64,000 nt of DNA from Lactobacillus sp. PV034 (GTDB lineage: Bacteria; Bacillota; Bacilli; Lactobacillales; Lactobacillaceae), in NCBI RefSeq assembly GCF_014522305.1, contig NZ_CP041982.1, positions 563,001 to 627,000 of the forward strand, read 5' to 3'. The notes below the pieces were generated by a model, which saw only the letters and a program-made list of their open reading frames with translations, was not told the DNA's origin and did no database searches. Positions 27,860 to 36,037 of the stretch are shown piece after piece. Numbering within the stretch: the first letter of the stretch is position 1; each line of letters begins with the position of its first letter. The position numbers were made by a program, and so were the translations under genes.

Positions 27860-28408
27860 TTATATCCTCTCGTAAATCTTAACTTTGGTTCTTCCCAAGT
27901 GATGATTCTTTTTCAAATTAAAGCCATCTATCACTGGTAATTCCGTATGTTCATCAGTTTCTGCAATTACTAAGGCATGCTTATTTAGCAAATCTAGTTC
28001 CTGCAATTTTTTCATCACTTTAACAATCTTTTCTTTTGCATATGGTGGATCCAAAAAAATAAGATCAAACTTCTTACCATGTTCAGCCAACATTTTTAAA
28101 GCCTTAAAATCACTTGCTTTTAAAACTTTAAATCGGTCTGCTTCTCTAGTTAAATCAACATTTTTGTGAATAATTTTGCAAGCTTGGGCACTGATATCAA
28201 CTAAATATGCTTCCTCATAGCCTCTGGATACCGCCTCAATTCCCAAGGCTCCGCTACCTGCATAAAGATCTAAAACACGTCCTCCTGAAAAAAACTGACC
28301 TAAAGAGTTAAACAGAGATTCTTTAACTTTATCGCTAGTTGGTCTCGTACTATTACTTTTTAGCGTTACTAAATTTCTTTTAGCATATTTTCCAGAAATA
28401 ACTCTCAA
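27860..28408 (-). CDS. rsmD: 16S rRNA (guanine966-N2)-methyltransferase RsmD
   Basis: A 182-residue SAM-dependent methyltransferase acting on 16S rRNA of the assembling 30S subunit. Seen: N-terminal MRVISGKYAKRNL, RPTSDKVKESLFN, SAM motif VLDLYAGSGALGIE (about 44-57), and catalytic LIFLDPPYAK (DPPY near 120). Overlaps the upstream ylbG stop by 4 bases. Confidence 0.96.
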   Translation of the reverse strand: MRVISGKYAKRNLVTLKSNSTRPTSDKVKESLFNSLGQFFSGGRVLDLYAGSGALGIEAVSRGYEEAYLVDISAQACKIIHKNVDLTREADRFKVLKASDFKALKMLAEHGKKFDLIFLDPPYAKEKIVKVMKKLQELDLLNKHALVIAETDEHTELPVIDGFNLKKNHHLGRTKVKIYERI

Positions 28409-28737
28409 TTAAGTGTCTCTCCTTTATCTAACATTTCTTCAGCTTGAAGTCGCAAGTCTTCCATAAATTTTTCTTCGTATTCAGCTGAGAAATTTAAATT
28501 ATCTTGCTGTGACCTTTCAACTTTTTTGACAAATTTTTCTTTTTTAAGAGAATTGATTGTTTGATCAACTTGTTCCGCATTTAAATAAATAATAACGTAC
28601 TTGTTTTTTCTTGAAAAATATACAATATCACCGAAGTGTCTCAATTTATACTGGTCTCTTGCATTATAAAGCCAAACAATAATACTTTTTCTAGCTTCTA
28701 TGTGATGCTTAGAATTATCCTGATAAACCAATCCCAT
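28405..28737 (-). CDS. YlbG family protein (DUF2129)
   Basis: A 110-residue cytosolic protein of the conserved DUF2129 family. Seen: KSIIVWLYNARDQYKLRHFG and DIVYFSRKNKYVIIYLN, the family core; the last 30 residues are charged and helical. The ATG shares one base with the ftsW stop (TAATG). Function is not established; it is always next to rsmD and coaD in this group. Confidence 0.88.
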   Translation of the reverse strand: MGLVYQDNSKHHIEARKSIIVWLYNARDQYKLRHFGDIVYFSRKNKYVIIYLNAEQVDQTINSLKKEKFVKKVERSQQDNLNFSAEYEEKFMEDLRLQAEEMLDKGETLN

Positions 28738-29921
28738 TATTGTACGGTCTCGCTTTCCATAAGATATTTACGCTCACTTGCCGCAATATTTAATACGATT
28801 CCAAGTCCTGCACTTAAAACTATTAGTGACGAACCCCCATACGAAATAAAGGGTAAAGTAACCCCTGTAATTGGAAGTAAACCTAATACTGCTCCCACAT
28901 TGAATAGGGTTTCGGTAAAAATCATTGTTGTGACACCAAAACATACTAAGGCATTAAACTGAGTATGAGCATGAATTCCTACTTCCATAATACGCCACAT
29001 TAAGAAGAATAATAGTGAAACAATGGCGATTGCTCCGATTACACCAAGTTCTTCTGCCGTGATCGAAAGAATAAAATCAGTATAAGGTTCAGGTAAATAA
29101 CCACGTTTTTGCATTGAATTTCCTAAGCCAGATCCAAACAAGCCACCATTGTGAATTGCGTAGTAAGAATTAACTAGTTGTGCACCACCTGTTTTTTCCA
29201 ATTCGAAGGGATGAGCAAATGCAAGTAAACGTTGAAACTGATAAGATCCTTTAATAAATCCAGGTTCCCAAACGAGTAGGACAAAAACTAATAAAATAAT
29301 GGCGATAAATAAGGTAGCTAACCATTCTAACGCTAATTTTGTCGGAATACCTGAAACCAAATACATCACAAATACAATCATAAAGAGAATTGCTGAACCA
29401 CCAAAATCAGGTTCAACTATTACCAAAGCAATCATACAGAAAGAAATAATTGTTGGTCCAGAAAGATTTTCTCGGATTTGACCTGGAATAATTTTTCCAT
29501 CTCGCCGATCTAAAACATAAGCTAAGTAAAGTACCAGAGACAATTTGGCTAACTCAACAGGTTGAATATTAATAAACCCTAAATTGATCCAGCCTACCGC
29601 ACCATTAACAGCTGCTTGACCATGACTAATTATTTTTAGCGCAACTAAAAATAAAAGTAAGACAGCAGAAATCCCTAAATAAGATAAGACAAATTTTTTA
29701 TTCTTGAATATTTTTAGCTTTAATCCAAAAGTTGGAATACCAAATAAAACAAATGCTGCAACAAAATAGATTATCTGACGTGACATATAGACTGTTGACT
29801 TGAAGCCATTGACTAATAAAATATCAGAACTCGCTGAATATACCATAATAATTCCCAACAAACAAAGAATAAGATAAGGAATTAAGATGGAATAATCTAA
29901 ATACTTAATTTTTTTTCGCAC
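28737..29921 (-). CDS. ftsW: Septal peptidoglycan polymerase FtsW
   Basis: A 394-residue SEDS-family glycosyltransferase with about ten membrane segments, polymerising lipid II with its partner class B PBP (pbp2x at 57043). Seen: GAVGWINLGFINIQPVELAKLSL (read in two parts: GWINLGF and QPVELAKL) near 115-128, the YQFQRLLAF region, NSYYAIHNGGLFGSGLG and the C-terminal LPFISYGGSSL. FtsW and RodA are hard to tell apart; the neighbourhood (ylbG, rsmD, coaD) is the FtsW one. Confidence 0.92.
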   Translation of the reverse strand: MRKKIKYLDYSILIPYLILCLLGIIMVYSASSDILLVNGFKSTVYMSRQIIYFVAAFVLFGIPTFGLKLKIFKNKKFVLSYLGISAVLLLFLVALKIISHGQAAVNGAVGWINLGFINIQPVELAKLSLVLYLAYVLDRRDGKIIPGQIRENLSGPTIISFCMIALVIVEPDFGGSAILFMIVFVMYLVSGIPTKLALEWLATLFIAIILLVFVLLVWEPGFIKGSYQFQRLLAFAHPFELEKTGGAQLVNSYYAIHNGGLFGSGLGNSMQKRGYLPEPYTDFILSITAEELGVIGAIAIVSLLFFLMWRIMEVGIHAHTQFNALVCFGVTTMIFTETLFNVGAVLGLLPITGVTLPFISYGGSSLIVLSAGLGIVLNIAASERKYLMESETVQ

Positions 29922-29984
29922 GTTTGCTTACTTCCTCTCAGTTAATTGCTTATATTATATCATGCAATAATTTGAATTAAGACA

Positions 29985-30018
29985 TAAAAAAAGACAAGGA
30001 TTAATCATCCTTGTCTTT
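29985..30018 (-). terminator. Intrinsic terminator after typA
   Basis: Stem AAAGACAAGGAT/ATCCTTGTCTTT with a 5-base loop, then a T run on the - strand, 17 bases past the typA stop. Confidence 0.88.
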
Positions 30019-30034
30019 CAAGATTATCTTTAAA

Positions 30035-31867
30035 TTACTTACCGCGTTTCTTGTCGGCTTTCTTTCTTTCATTGGTGTTTAAAATCTTCTTACGTAAACG
30101 AACACTTTGTGGAGTAACTTCACAATATTCATCTTCATTTAAGAATTCAAGAGATTCTTCCAAAGTTAACTTCTTAGGAGTCTTAATAGAAGCTGAGTGG
30201 TCCTTACCAGAAGCACGAGTGTTAGTTAAGTTCTTACCTTTAGTGACGTTTACGGCAATATCACGTTCACGAGATGATTGACCCACAATCATACCTTCAT
30301 AAACTTCAACACCAGCTCCAAGGAACAATTCACCACGTTGTTCAACTGATTGAAGTGAGTAAGTAGTTGATTGACCCTGGTTAATCGAAACTAAAGCACC
30401 ATTACGACGGCCTGGTTCCCAATTCTTAATTACTGGAGCATACTTTTCAAAAGTATGGTTCATAATACCATAACCAGCTGTTTGAGACATAAATTCGTTG
30501 TTGTAACCAATCAAACCACGAGATGGAACTAAAAATTCTAATCTAGTTTGACCATTACCAGTTGATTCCATATTCTTCATTTCACCTTTTCTTTGTGAAA
30601 GAGAATCAATAACAGAACCTACATATTCATCTGGTGTATCAACTTGAACAGTTTCATATGGTTCACTCATTACACCATCAATTTCACGATAAATTACTTT
30701 AGGACGTGAAAGTTGTAATTCAAATCCTTCACGACGTAATTCTTCAACTAAAATTGAAAGGTGAAGTTCTCCACGACCAGAAACAGTCCAAGCGTTAGTT
30801 CTATCAGTAGGTTCAACTTTTAAGGAAACATCAGTACGAGTTTCACGAATTAAACGATCTTCAAGTTTCTTAGGTGTAACTTGATCACCTTCTCGACCAG
30901 CAAATGGTGAATCGTTAGCAACAAAGTCCATTTGTAAAGTAGGTGGATCAATATTAAGAAGTGGTAAAGCTTCTGGTTTATCTGCTGATGCAATAGTTTC
31001 ACCAACATAAATATCATTAATACCTGAAATAGCAATGATATCGCCAGCCTTAGCTTCTTTAATTTCATTACGCTTCAAACCGAAGTAACCAAATAATTTA
31101 GTTACTCTAAAGTTTTGAGTTGAACCATCACGTTTCATAACTGTAACGTTGTCACCAACTTTAACAGTTCCTCGGAAAACGCGACCTACACCGATACGAC
31201 CAACATAGTCATCCCAATCAAGCATAGTAATTTGGAATTGCAATGGTTGATCAGCAGTATCTTCTGGTGCAGGAATACTCTTAATAATGGTATCAAAGAT
31301 TGGATCCATAGTTTCTTCTTGTTTACTTGGATCAGAATCATATGAAGAAGTACCATTCAATGCACTAGCATAAACAACTGGGAAATCAAGTTGTTCATCA
31401 GTTGCTCCTAATTCGATGAATAATTCAAGAACTTCATCTAACACTTCTTGTGGACGCGCACCTGGACGATCAATCTTATTAATTACAACAACTGGCTTAA
31501 CTCCAGCTTCTAAGGCCTTCTTTAACACGAAACGTGTTTGAGGCATGGTACCTTCATAAGCATCAACTAATAAAAGTGCACCATCTACCATGTGCATGAT
31601 ACGCTCTACTTCACCACCAAAGTCGGCGTGTCCTGGCGTATCCAAGATATTAATAGTAGTATCGCCGTATTTAACCGCAGTATTCTTAGATAAAATAGTA
31701 ATACCACGTTCACGTTCAATATCATTTGAGTCCATTGCACGATCTTCAAGATTCATATGCTCTGGTAAAGTATCGGATTGCTTTAATAATTGGTTAACTA
31801 AAGTAGTTTTACCGTGGTCAACGTGCGCAATAATCGCAATATTTCTTACATCGTCTCTTGTTGCCAA
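30035..31867 (-). CDS. typA: Translational GTPase TypA/BipA
   Basis: A 610-residue ribosome-associated GTPase that assists 50S assembly and growth under cold or other stress. The start is a TTG at 31865-31867, giving an N-terminus [21 protein letters not shown], because AGGGAGG lies six bases upstream; the frame stays open eight codons further, into the leader hairpin. Seen: G1 HVDHGKTT, G3 [15 protein letters not shown]4 NKIDRPGA, beta-barrel domain II, EF-G-like domains and the basic TypA-specific C-terminus. Controlled by the unusual leader described separately. Confidence 0.96.
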   Translation of the reverse strand: MATRDDVRNIAIIAHVDHGKTTLVNQLLKQSDTLPEHMNLEDRAMDSNDIERERGITILSKNTAVKYGDTTINILDTPGHADFGGEVERIMHMVDGALLLVDAYEGTMPQTRFVLKKALEAGVKPVVVINKIDRPGARPQEVLDEVLELFIELGATDEQLDFPVVYASALNGTSSYDSDPSKQEETMDPIFDTIIKSIPAPEDTADQPLQFQITMLDWDDYVGRIGVGRVFRGTVKVGDNVTVMKRDGSTQNFRVTKLFGYFGLKRNEIKEAKAGDIIAISGINDIYVGETIASADKPEALPLLNIDPPTLQMDFVANDSPFAGREGDQVTPKKLEDRLIRETRTDVSLKVEPTDRTNAWTVSGRGELHLSILVEELRREGFELQLSRPKVIYREIDGVMSEPYETVQVDTPDEYVGSVIDSLSQRKGEMKNMESTGNGQTRLEFLVPSRGLIGYNNEFMSQTAGYGIMNHTFEKYAPVIKNWEPGRRNGALVSINQGQSTTYSLQSVEQRGELFLGAGVEVYEGMIVGQSSRERDIAVNVTKGKNLTNTRASGKDHSASIKTPKKLTLEESLEFLNEDEYCEVTPQSVRLRKKILNTNERKKADKKRGK

Positions 31868-32011
31868 AAGAAATTCCTCCCTGAATTTCATAAAAAAACT
31901 GTGACTCCAGTCACAGCCCTTCTATGCAAAAATAAAATTGCAGTTTGTTGAAGCTTTATCATCTGTATAGTTTCAGTTGAAGATTTTAACAAAATATTGG
32001 AGCAACGTCAA
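31868..32011 (-). promoter_or_regulatory. typA promoter and leader with internal terminator and SD hairpin
   Basis: On the - strand: -35 TTGACG (32006-32011), 17-base spacer, -10 TAAAAT (31983-31988), expected start near 31976. The leader of about 108 bases then holds a stem CTGTGAC/GTCACAG (31899-31905 with 31910-31916) followed by seven T, the form of an intrinsic terminator, and directly after it a stem GAAATTC/GAATTTC (31870-31876 with 31883-31889) whose loop AGGGAG is the core of the Shine-Dalgarno. A small extra stem TGCAA/TTGCA lies before them. Only about 25 bases separate terminator and start codon, so it must act on typA transcription itself. Confidence 0.65.
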
Positions 32012-32147
32012 TAAGGTCTACGATTTAAAGGTAGATAATACTTCAATAATCATTAAAAATGTTATAAACTGTTATAAGTTTGTTAATTAAATTTCTATTT
32101 CAATATAGTTTTATATTATATATTCTTAAGTTAAGGAGAGAATTATT

Positions 32148-32702
32148 TTGATCTTAATGCATGATATTGTTCGCGATGGCGATCCCGTTTTGAGAAAGGT
32201 AGCTAAGCCACTAACTTTTCCCCTTTCCGATGAAGACAAAAAATTTGCTGAGGAAATGATGGAATACCTTGTCAACTCACAAGATCCAAAAATTGCAGAA
32301 AAGCATCAATTACGAGCTGGAGTTGGTTTAGCTGCTCCCCAAGTTGGTCGTAGTATTCAAATGGCTGCATTATTAGTTCCAAATAACGAAGGCGAAATTA
32401 TCTTTAAAGAAGTTTTTGTAAACCCTAAGATTCTTTCTGAATCTGTTAGACAAGCTTGCATTGCTGAAGGAGAAGGTTGTTTAAGTGTTGACGAAGACAT
32501 TGAAGGGTACGTACCTCGACCAGACAAATTAAAAATTCATTATTATACTGTTGACGGTGAAGAAAAAACCATTCGTCTAAAAGATTATCCTGCAATTGTG
32601 GCTTCTCATGAAATTGATCACCTTAATGGTCATTTGTTTTATGATCGTATAAATAAAGAAAATCCATTTTCAATGGACGAAGATACTATTGTAATTTCCT
32701 AA
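32148..32702 (+). CDS. def: Peptide deformylase
   Basis: A 184-residue metalloenzyme removing the formyl group from nascent N-termini. Seen: motif [11 protein letters not shown] (about 60-69), motif II EGCLS (metal Cys, about 109-113) and motif [11 protein letters not shown] (about 154-161), the type II insert between motifs I and II being present. The start is a TTG at 32148, nine bases after GGAG; an ATG three codons on is an alternative. Divergent from typA, with its own terminator. Confidence 0.96.
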   Translation: MILMHDIVRDGDPVLRKVAKPLTFPLSDEDKKFAEEMMEYLVNSQDPKIAEKHQLRAGVGLAAPQVGRSIQMAALLVPNNEGEIIFKEVFVNPKILSESVRQACIAEGEGCLSVDEDIEGYVPRPDKLKIHYYTVDGEEKTIRLKDYPAIVASHEIDHLNGHLFYDRINKENPFSMDEDTIVIS

Positions 32703-32716
32703 AATTTCAATACTAT

Positions 32717-32755
32717 AAAAAGACCAGGAACACATCACGAGTTCCTGGTCTTTTT
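32717..32755 (+). terminator. Intrinsic terminator after def
   Basis: A 15-bp stem (AAAAAGACCAGGAAC and its complement) with a 9-base loop and T run on the + strand. Confidence 0.92.
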
Positions 32756-32794
32756 GTCAACATGTTTATATAAATTATTGTAAGGCTTTTTCGC

Positions 32795-32884
32795 AAAAAA
32801 AGTGCTAGCACCACGCTAGCACTCCCATGTTACTTAAGAAGAATGAAGATACTCCTAATGTAGATGATAACCACTCATCTACAT
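32795..32884 (-). ncRNA. Candidate small RNA, about 89 bases, between def and rpoY
   Basis: The - strand of the 350-base gap between def and rpoY carries a complete small transcription unit. The predicted RNA starts near 32883, opens with a stem of 10-12 bp (32856-32867 with 32875-32886, 7-base loop), continues through a single-stranded, pyrimidine-rich stretch (with UCUUCAUUCUUCUU) and ends with a 9-bp GC-containing stem AGTGCTAGC/GCTAGCACT (32801-32809 with 32815-32823) followed by six or more U. No reading frame with a ribosome-binding site fits inside. The remaining gap contains the def terminator and the rpoY promoter. I do not recognise the RNA as any known class. Confidence 0.65.
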
Positions 32885-32889
32885 TAATA

Positions 32890-32918
32890 ATAATACTTAT
32901 AATTTTATAATTTGTCAA
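32890..32918 (-). promoter_or_regulatory. Promoter of the candidate small RNA
   Basis: Perfect -35 TTGACA (32913-32918), 17-base spacer, -10 TATTAT (32890-32895) on the - strand. It is the closest match to the sigma-A consensus that I found in the window. Confidence 0.7.
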
Positions 32919-32971
32919 TTATATATTAATAGATATTACAAATTCATCTTATATACTTACATTATAATTTA

Positions 32972-33018
32972 TGGTAAAATTTTAATAGCTATTGAGTCAA
33001 ATATTTAGTTTTGACTCA
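32972..33018 (+). promoter_or_regulatory. rpoY-rnjA promoter and 5' stem-loop
   Basis: Extended -10 TGGTAAAAT (hexamer 32975-32980) on the + strand without a good -35; expected start near 32987. Six bases later the transcript forms a 9-bp stem TGAGTCAAA/TTTGACTCA (32993-33001 with 33010-33018, 8-base loop). No T run follows, so this is not a terminator. A 5'-end stem-loop can block 5' exonucleases such as RNase J itself, or the palindrome may be an operator. Confidence 0.45.
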
Positions 33019-33053
33019 CATTTGAACGTTTTATATATAAGGAGATTTAACAA

Positions 33054-33278
33054 ATGATCTATAAAGTTTTATACCAAAAAGACCAGATCGTTAATCCAAG
33101 AAGAGAAACAACTCAAACTCTTTATCTTGAAGCAGATAATTTAGTTGAAGCAAGAAAATTGGTTGAGGATAACACCCCCTATAATATTGAACTCATCCAA
33201 GAACTAACTGGTAATTCCCTTGCTTATGAAAAGCAAAATCCAGAATTTAAGCTTACAACTATTGAATCTAAGGATTAA
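33054..33278 (+). CDS. rpoY: RNA polymerase epsilon subunit RpoY
   Basis: A 74-residue small subunit of Firmicutes RNA polymerase (formerly DUF1447/YkzG). Seen: [20 protein letters not shown] and [13 protein letters not shown], the family core, and [30 protein letters not shown] precedes the ATG. Its stop overlaps the rnjA start by one base, the arrangement conserved in Bacillus, tying polymerase and RNase J1 expression. Confidence 0.95.
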   Translation: MIYKVLYQKDQIVNPRRETTQTLYLEADNLVEARKLVEDNTPYNIELIQELTGNSLAYEKQNPEFKLTTIESKD

Positions 33279-35029
33279 TGGCTGTCAAATTAAAAAATAA
33301 TGAAGTCGGCGTTTACGCTATTGGGGGTTTAGGCGAAATCGGCCGTAACATGTACTGCGTTGAATTCCAAGATGAAATCATCATCATGGATTGCGGTATC
33401 AAATTCCCTGAAGATGATGAAATGGGAATTAACTATGTAATCTCTGACTACTCTTACTTAGTTAAGAATCGTCATAAAATTAAAGCTTTAGTTATTAGTC
33501 ACGGACATGAAGACCACATCGGGGGAATTCCATTCTTATTAAAGAAAATCCCTGAAATTCCGGTCTATGCCCCACCTTTTGCTTTGGCATTAATTAGAGG
33601 CAAACTTGAAGAACATGGTCTTTTAAAAACTACTGAACTCCATGAAGAACTCGAAGATACAGTATTAAAGTTTCCTAAACTTTCTGTTTCCTTCTTTAGA
33701 ACTACTCACTCAATTCCCGATACACTTGGAATTACTGTTCATACTCCAGAAGGAGCCGTAGTTTTTACTGGAGATTGGAAATTTGATCTTACACCAGTTA
33801 TGAATCAACCAGCACCAAACTTCCAAAAAATGGCTAAAATTGGTGAGGAAGGTGTACTTGCCCTACTTTCTGATTCTACAAATGCAGAAGTTCCTACCTT
33901 TACAAAGTCAGAAAGATTTGTTGCACAATCACTCCATAACATTATTACTGGTATTGATGGCCGGATAATTTTTGCTACTTTTGCTTCTAACCTTTATCGT
34001 GTATCAACTGCTATTCAAGCTGCAATTGATACTGGTAGAAAGGTAGCCATCTTTGGCCGCTCAATGGAAAACGGAGTTCAAAACGGTATTGATTTAGGCT
34101 ACTTAACTATTCCAGACGGTACAATTGTAGATGCCAGTGAAATAAATAAACTTCCTCCTGAAAAGGTAATGATTTTATGTACTGGGTCACAAGGAGAGCC
34201 ACTAGCTGCTCTTTCAAGAATTGCTAACGGTACACACCGTCAGATTTCTTTACAACCAAATGATACAGTGATTTTTTCATCTAACCCTATCCCAGGAAAT
34301 ACTACCAGTGTTAACCATTTAATTAATAAGTTAACTGAAGCTGGTGCAAAGGTGGTTCATGGAAAGATTCATAATGTGCATACTTCTGGACATGCCGGAC
34401 AAGAAGAACAAAAAATGTTAGTTGAATTAATGAAACCTAAGTTCTTCGTCCCTGTTCACGGTGAATATCGGATGCAAGTAGTTCATACCCAAACTGCCCA
34501 AGAAACAGGTATGCCAGCTGATCATACTTTTGTATTAAAGAACGGAGATGTTTTAGCCTTAACCAGAGACTCTTCAAGATTAGCAGGTCATATCAACATT
34601 CCAGATGTTTACGTCGATACTTCTGGATCTGATGATGTTGGTAATGTTGTTGTCCGAGATCGTCAAATCTTAGCTGAAGAAGGTCTCGTAGTTGTGGTAG
34701 CAACGGTAGACTATGAACACCAACGTGTTTTAGCTGGTCCAGATATTCTCAGCCGTGGTTTTGTCTATATGCGTGAATCTACAGATTTAATTAGTGCTGC
34801 CCAAAAGCATGTTTACCATATCTTAAGAGGAGAAATGGCAAAGAAATCCAAACCAGATGAACGTGAATTAAAGAAGACGATTATTGAGAATTTACAAGAT
34901 TTTCTCTATTCTCGCACTGAACGACGTCCAATGATTTTACCAATGATTATTGATAAAAATAGAAACGAAAAAACTTACAAAAAAGGTAAGAAAAAAGAAC
35001 AAGACCAAAATCCAATAAAAAACGATTAA
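33278..35029 (+). CDS. rnjA: Ribonuclease J1
   Basis: A 583-residue beta-CASP RNase with 5'-3' exonuclease and endonuclease activity, central to mRNA decay and rRNA maturation. Seen: complete metal motif HGHEDHIGG (about 74-82), GDWKFD, the beta-CASP region with HTSGHAGQEE, PVHGEYRMQ, and a C-terminal domain with a Lys-rich end. Compared with rnjB in this window it keeps the full HxHxDH motif, so it should be the main catalytic subunit of the J1/J2 complex. Confidence 0.96.
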   Translation: MAVKLKNNEVGVYAIGGLGEIGRNMYCVEFQDEIIIMDCGIKFPEDDEMGINYVISDYSYLVKNRHKIKALVISHGHEDHIGGIPFLLKKIPEIPVYAPPFALALIRGKLEEHGLLKTTELHEELEDTVLKFPKLSVSFFRTTHSIPDTLGITVHTPEGAVVFTGDWKFDLTPVMNQPAPNFQKMAKIGEEGVLALLSDSTNAEVPTFTKSERFVAQSLHNIITGIDGRIIFATFASNLYRVSTAIQAAIDTGRKVAIFGRSMENGVQNGIDLGYLTIPDGTIVDASEINKLPPEKVMILCTGSQGEPLAALSRIANGTHRQISLQPNDTVIFSSNPIPGNTTSVNHLINKLTEAGAKVVHGKIHNVHTSGHAGQEEQKMLVELMKPKFFVPVHGEYRMQVVHTQTAQETGMPADHTFVLKNGDVLALTRDSSRLAGHINIPDVYVDTSGSDDVGNVVVRDRQILAEEGLVVVVATVDYEHQRVLAGPDILSRGFVYMRESTDLISAAQKHVYHILRGEMAKKSKPDERELKKTIIENLQDFLYSRTERRPMILPMIIDKNRNEKTYKKGKKKEQDQNPIKND

Positions 35030-35032
35030 AGT

Positions 35033-35060
35033 AAAAACCCATCAAGGGTTTTTATTTTTT
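35033..35060 (+). terminator. Intrinsic terminator after rnjA
   Basis: Stem AAAAACCC/GGGTTTTT, ATCAA loop, then ATTTTTT on the + strand; it ends only 14 bases before the next gene. Confidence 0.85.
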
Positions 35061-35073
35061 AGAACATATACTT

Positions 35074-36000
35074 ATGAGTAAAAAATTTTATCTATTAGTT
35101 AATCTAAAATCAGGTGCAGATCGTGGTACCTTTTCTTATCGCAAAGTTACGAAAATCTTAGAGCAGCAAAATATCGAATATGAGACAATTCTCTCAAAAT
35201 ATCCACGTTATCTCATTAAAGCTGCACGGCAATTAGCAAATGAGCTCCAAAATGATCCGAATACTTATCTTATAGTAATCGGTGGCGATGGAACTTTAAA
35301 TCAAGTTTTAAATGGCATTAAACAATCAGACTTCCCCTCTACACCGCTTGCTTATTTACCATCTGGTACAGGCGACGACTTTGCGCGTGCGCTTAATTTA
35401 CAATCTTCGCCTGAAGCACTAATTAATAAATTGTGTACCAATCCTGAAGTAACTGAAATTGATTGTGGTTATTATTTTAATGTGAATAACCAACATGAAG
35501 GATATTTCATTAATAACTTAGGGATTGGATTGGATGCATATGTGGTAGCAGAAACCAATAATTCAAATTCTAAAAAACGCTGGGGCCATTTTTCTTATGG
35601 TCTTAACGTTTTTAAGGCGGTGCTCAACCAGCCAGGTTTTCCCGTCACAATTAAAGTTAATGATGAAGTTCATTCTTTTAATAATGCGTATCTTGTTACT
35701 ACAACTAACCATCCGTTTTTTGGCGGTGGAGTCCCAATCTTACCTAAGGCAAGCCCTACTAATCATTTATTAGATGTCGTAATCGTAGAAAAACCTTCTC
35801 TTTTAAAATTTATCTATCTTTTTAGCAAAATGATCATTACCAAAAAACAAATAAAAGACCCTAATTTTCACTATTATGGTGCAAAAGAATTAGAAGTAAG
35901 TACAAAAGATCTAGAATATGGACAATTAGACGGTGAGGAATTAGGTAGTAAAAATTTTGATTTATTATTCCATATAGATAAATTTAATTTATTACATTAA
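35074..36000 (+). CDS. Diacylglycerol kinase family lipid kinase
   Basis: A 308-residue DgkB/YegS-type lipid kinase. Seen: catalytic GGDGT at about 70-74, LPSGTGDDFARAL near 94-106, and a C-terminal beta domain with GGVPILPKASP and QLDGEE. Firmicutes DgkB recycles diacylglycerol released during lipoteichoic acid synthesis; that role is probable but not proven here. There is no visible ribosome-binding site before the ATG, since the rnjA terminator ends 14 bases upstream; it may depend on read-through or have a very short leader. Confidence 0.9.
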   Translation: MSKKFYLLVNLKSGADRGTFSYRKVTKILEQQNIEYETILSKYPRYLIKAARQLANELQNDPNTYLIVIGGDGTLNQVLNGIKQSDFPSTPLAYLPSGTGDDFARALNLQSSPEALINKLCTNPEVTEIDCGYYFNVNNQHEGYFINNLGIGLDAYVVAETNNSNSKKRWGHFSYGLNVFKAVLNQPGFPVTIKVNDEVHSFNNAYLVTTTNHPFFGGGVPILPKASPTNHLLDVVIVEKPSLLKFIYLFSKMIITKKQIKDPNFHYYGAKELEVSTKDLEYGQLDGEELGSKNFDLLFHIDKFNLLH

Positions 36001-36036
36001 AAAAGCCATTGAGTAATATAATACTCAATGGCTTTT
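36001..36036. terminator. Bidirectional terminator between the lipid kinase gene and recD2
   Basis: An 11-bp stem GCCATTGAGTA/TACTCAATGGC plus A/T extension and T runs on both strands, between convergent genes. Confidence 0.92.
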
Positions 36037-36037
36037 T

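Noticed and set aside
31888..31962. A 24-codon leader reading frame (start MIKLQQTAILFL) running through the typA leader terminator
   Set aside because: No ribosome-binding site before its ATG and no run of regulatory codons; it may arise by chance. The terminator and SD hairpin are reported without it.
32795..32835. A possible 7-residue frame (MGVLAWC) in the candidate small RNA
   Set aside because: No Shine-Dalgarno before the ATG, and the frame lies within the terminator stem.
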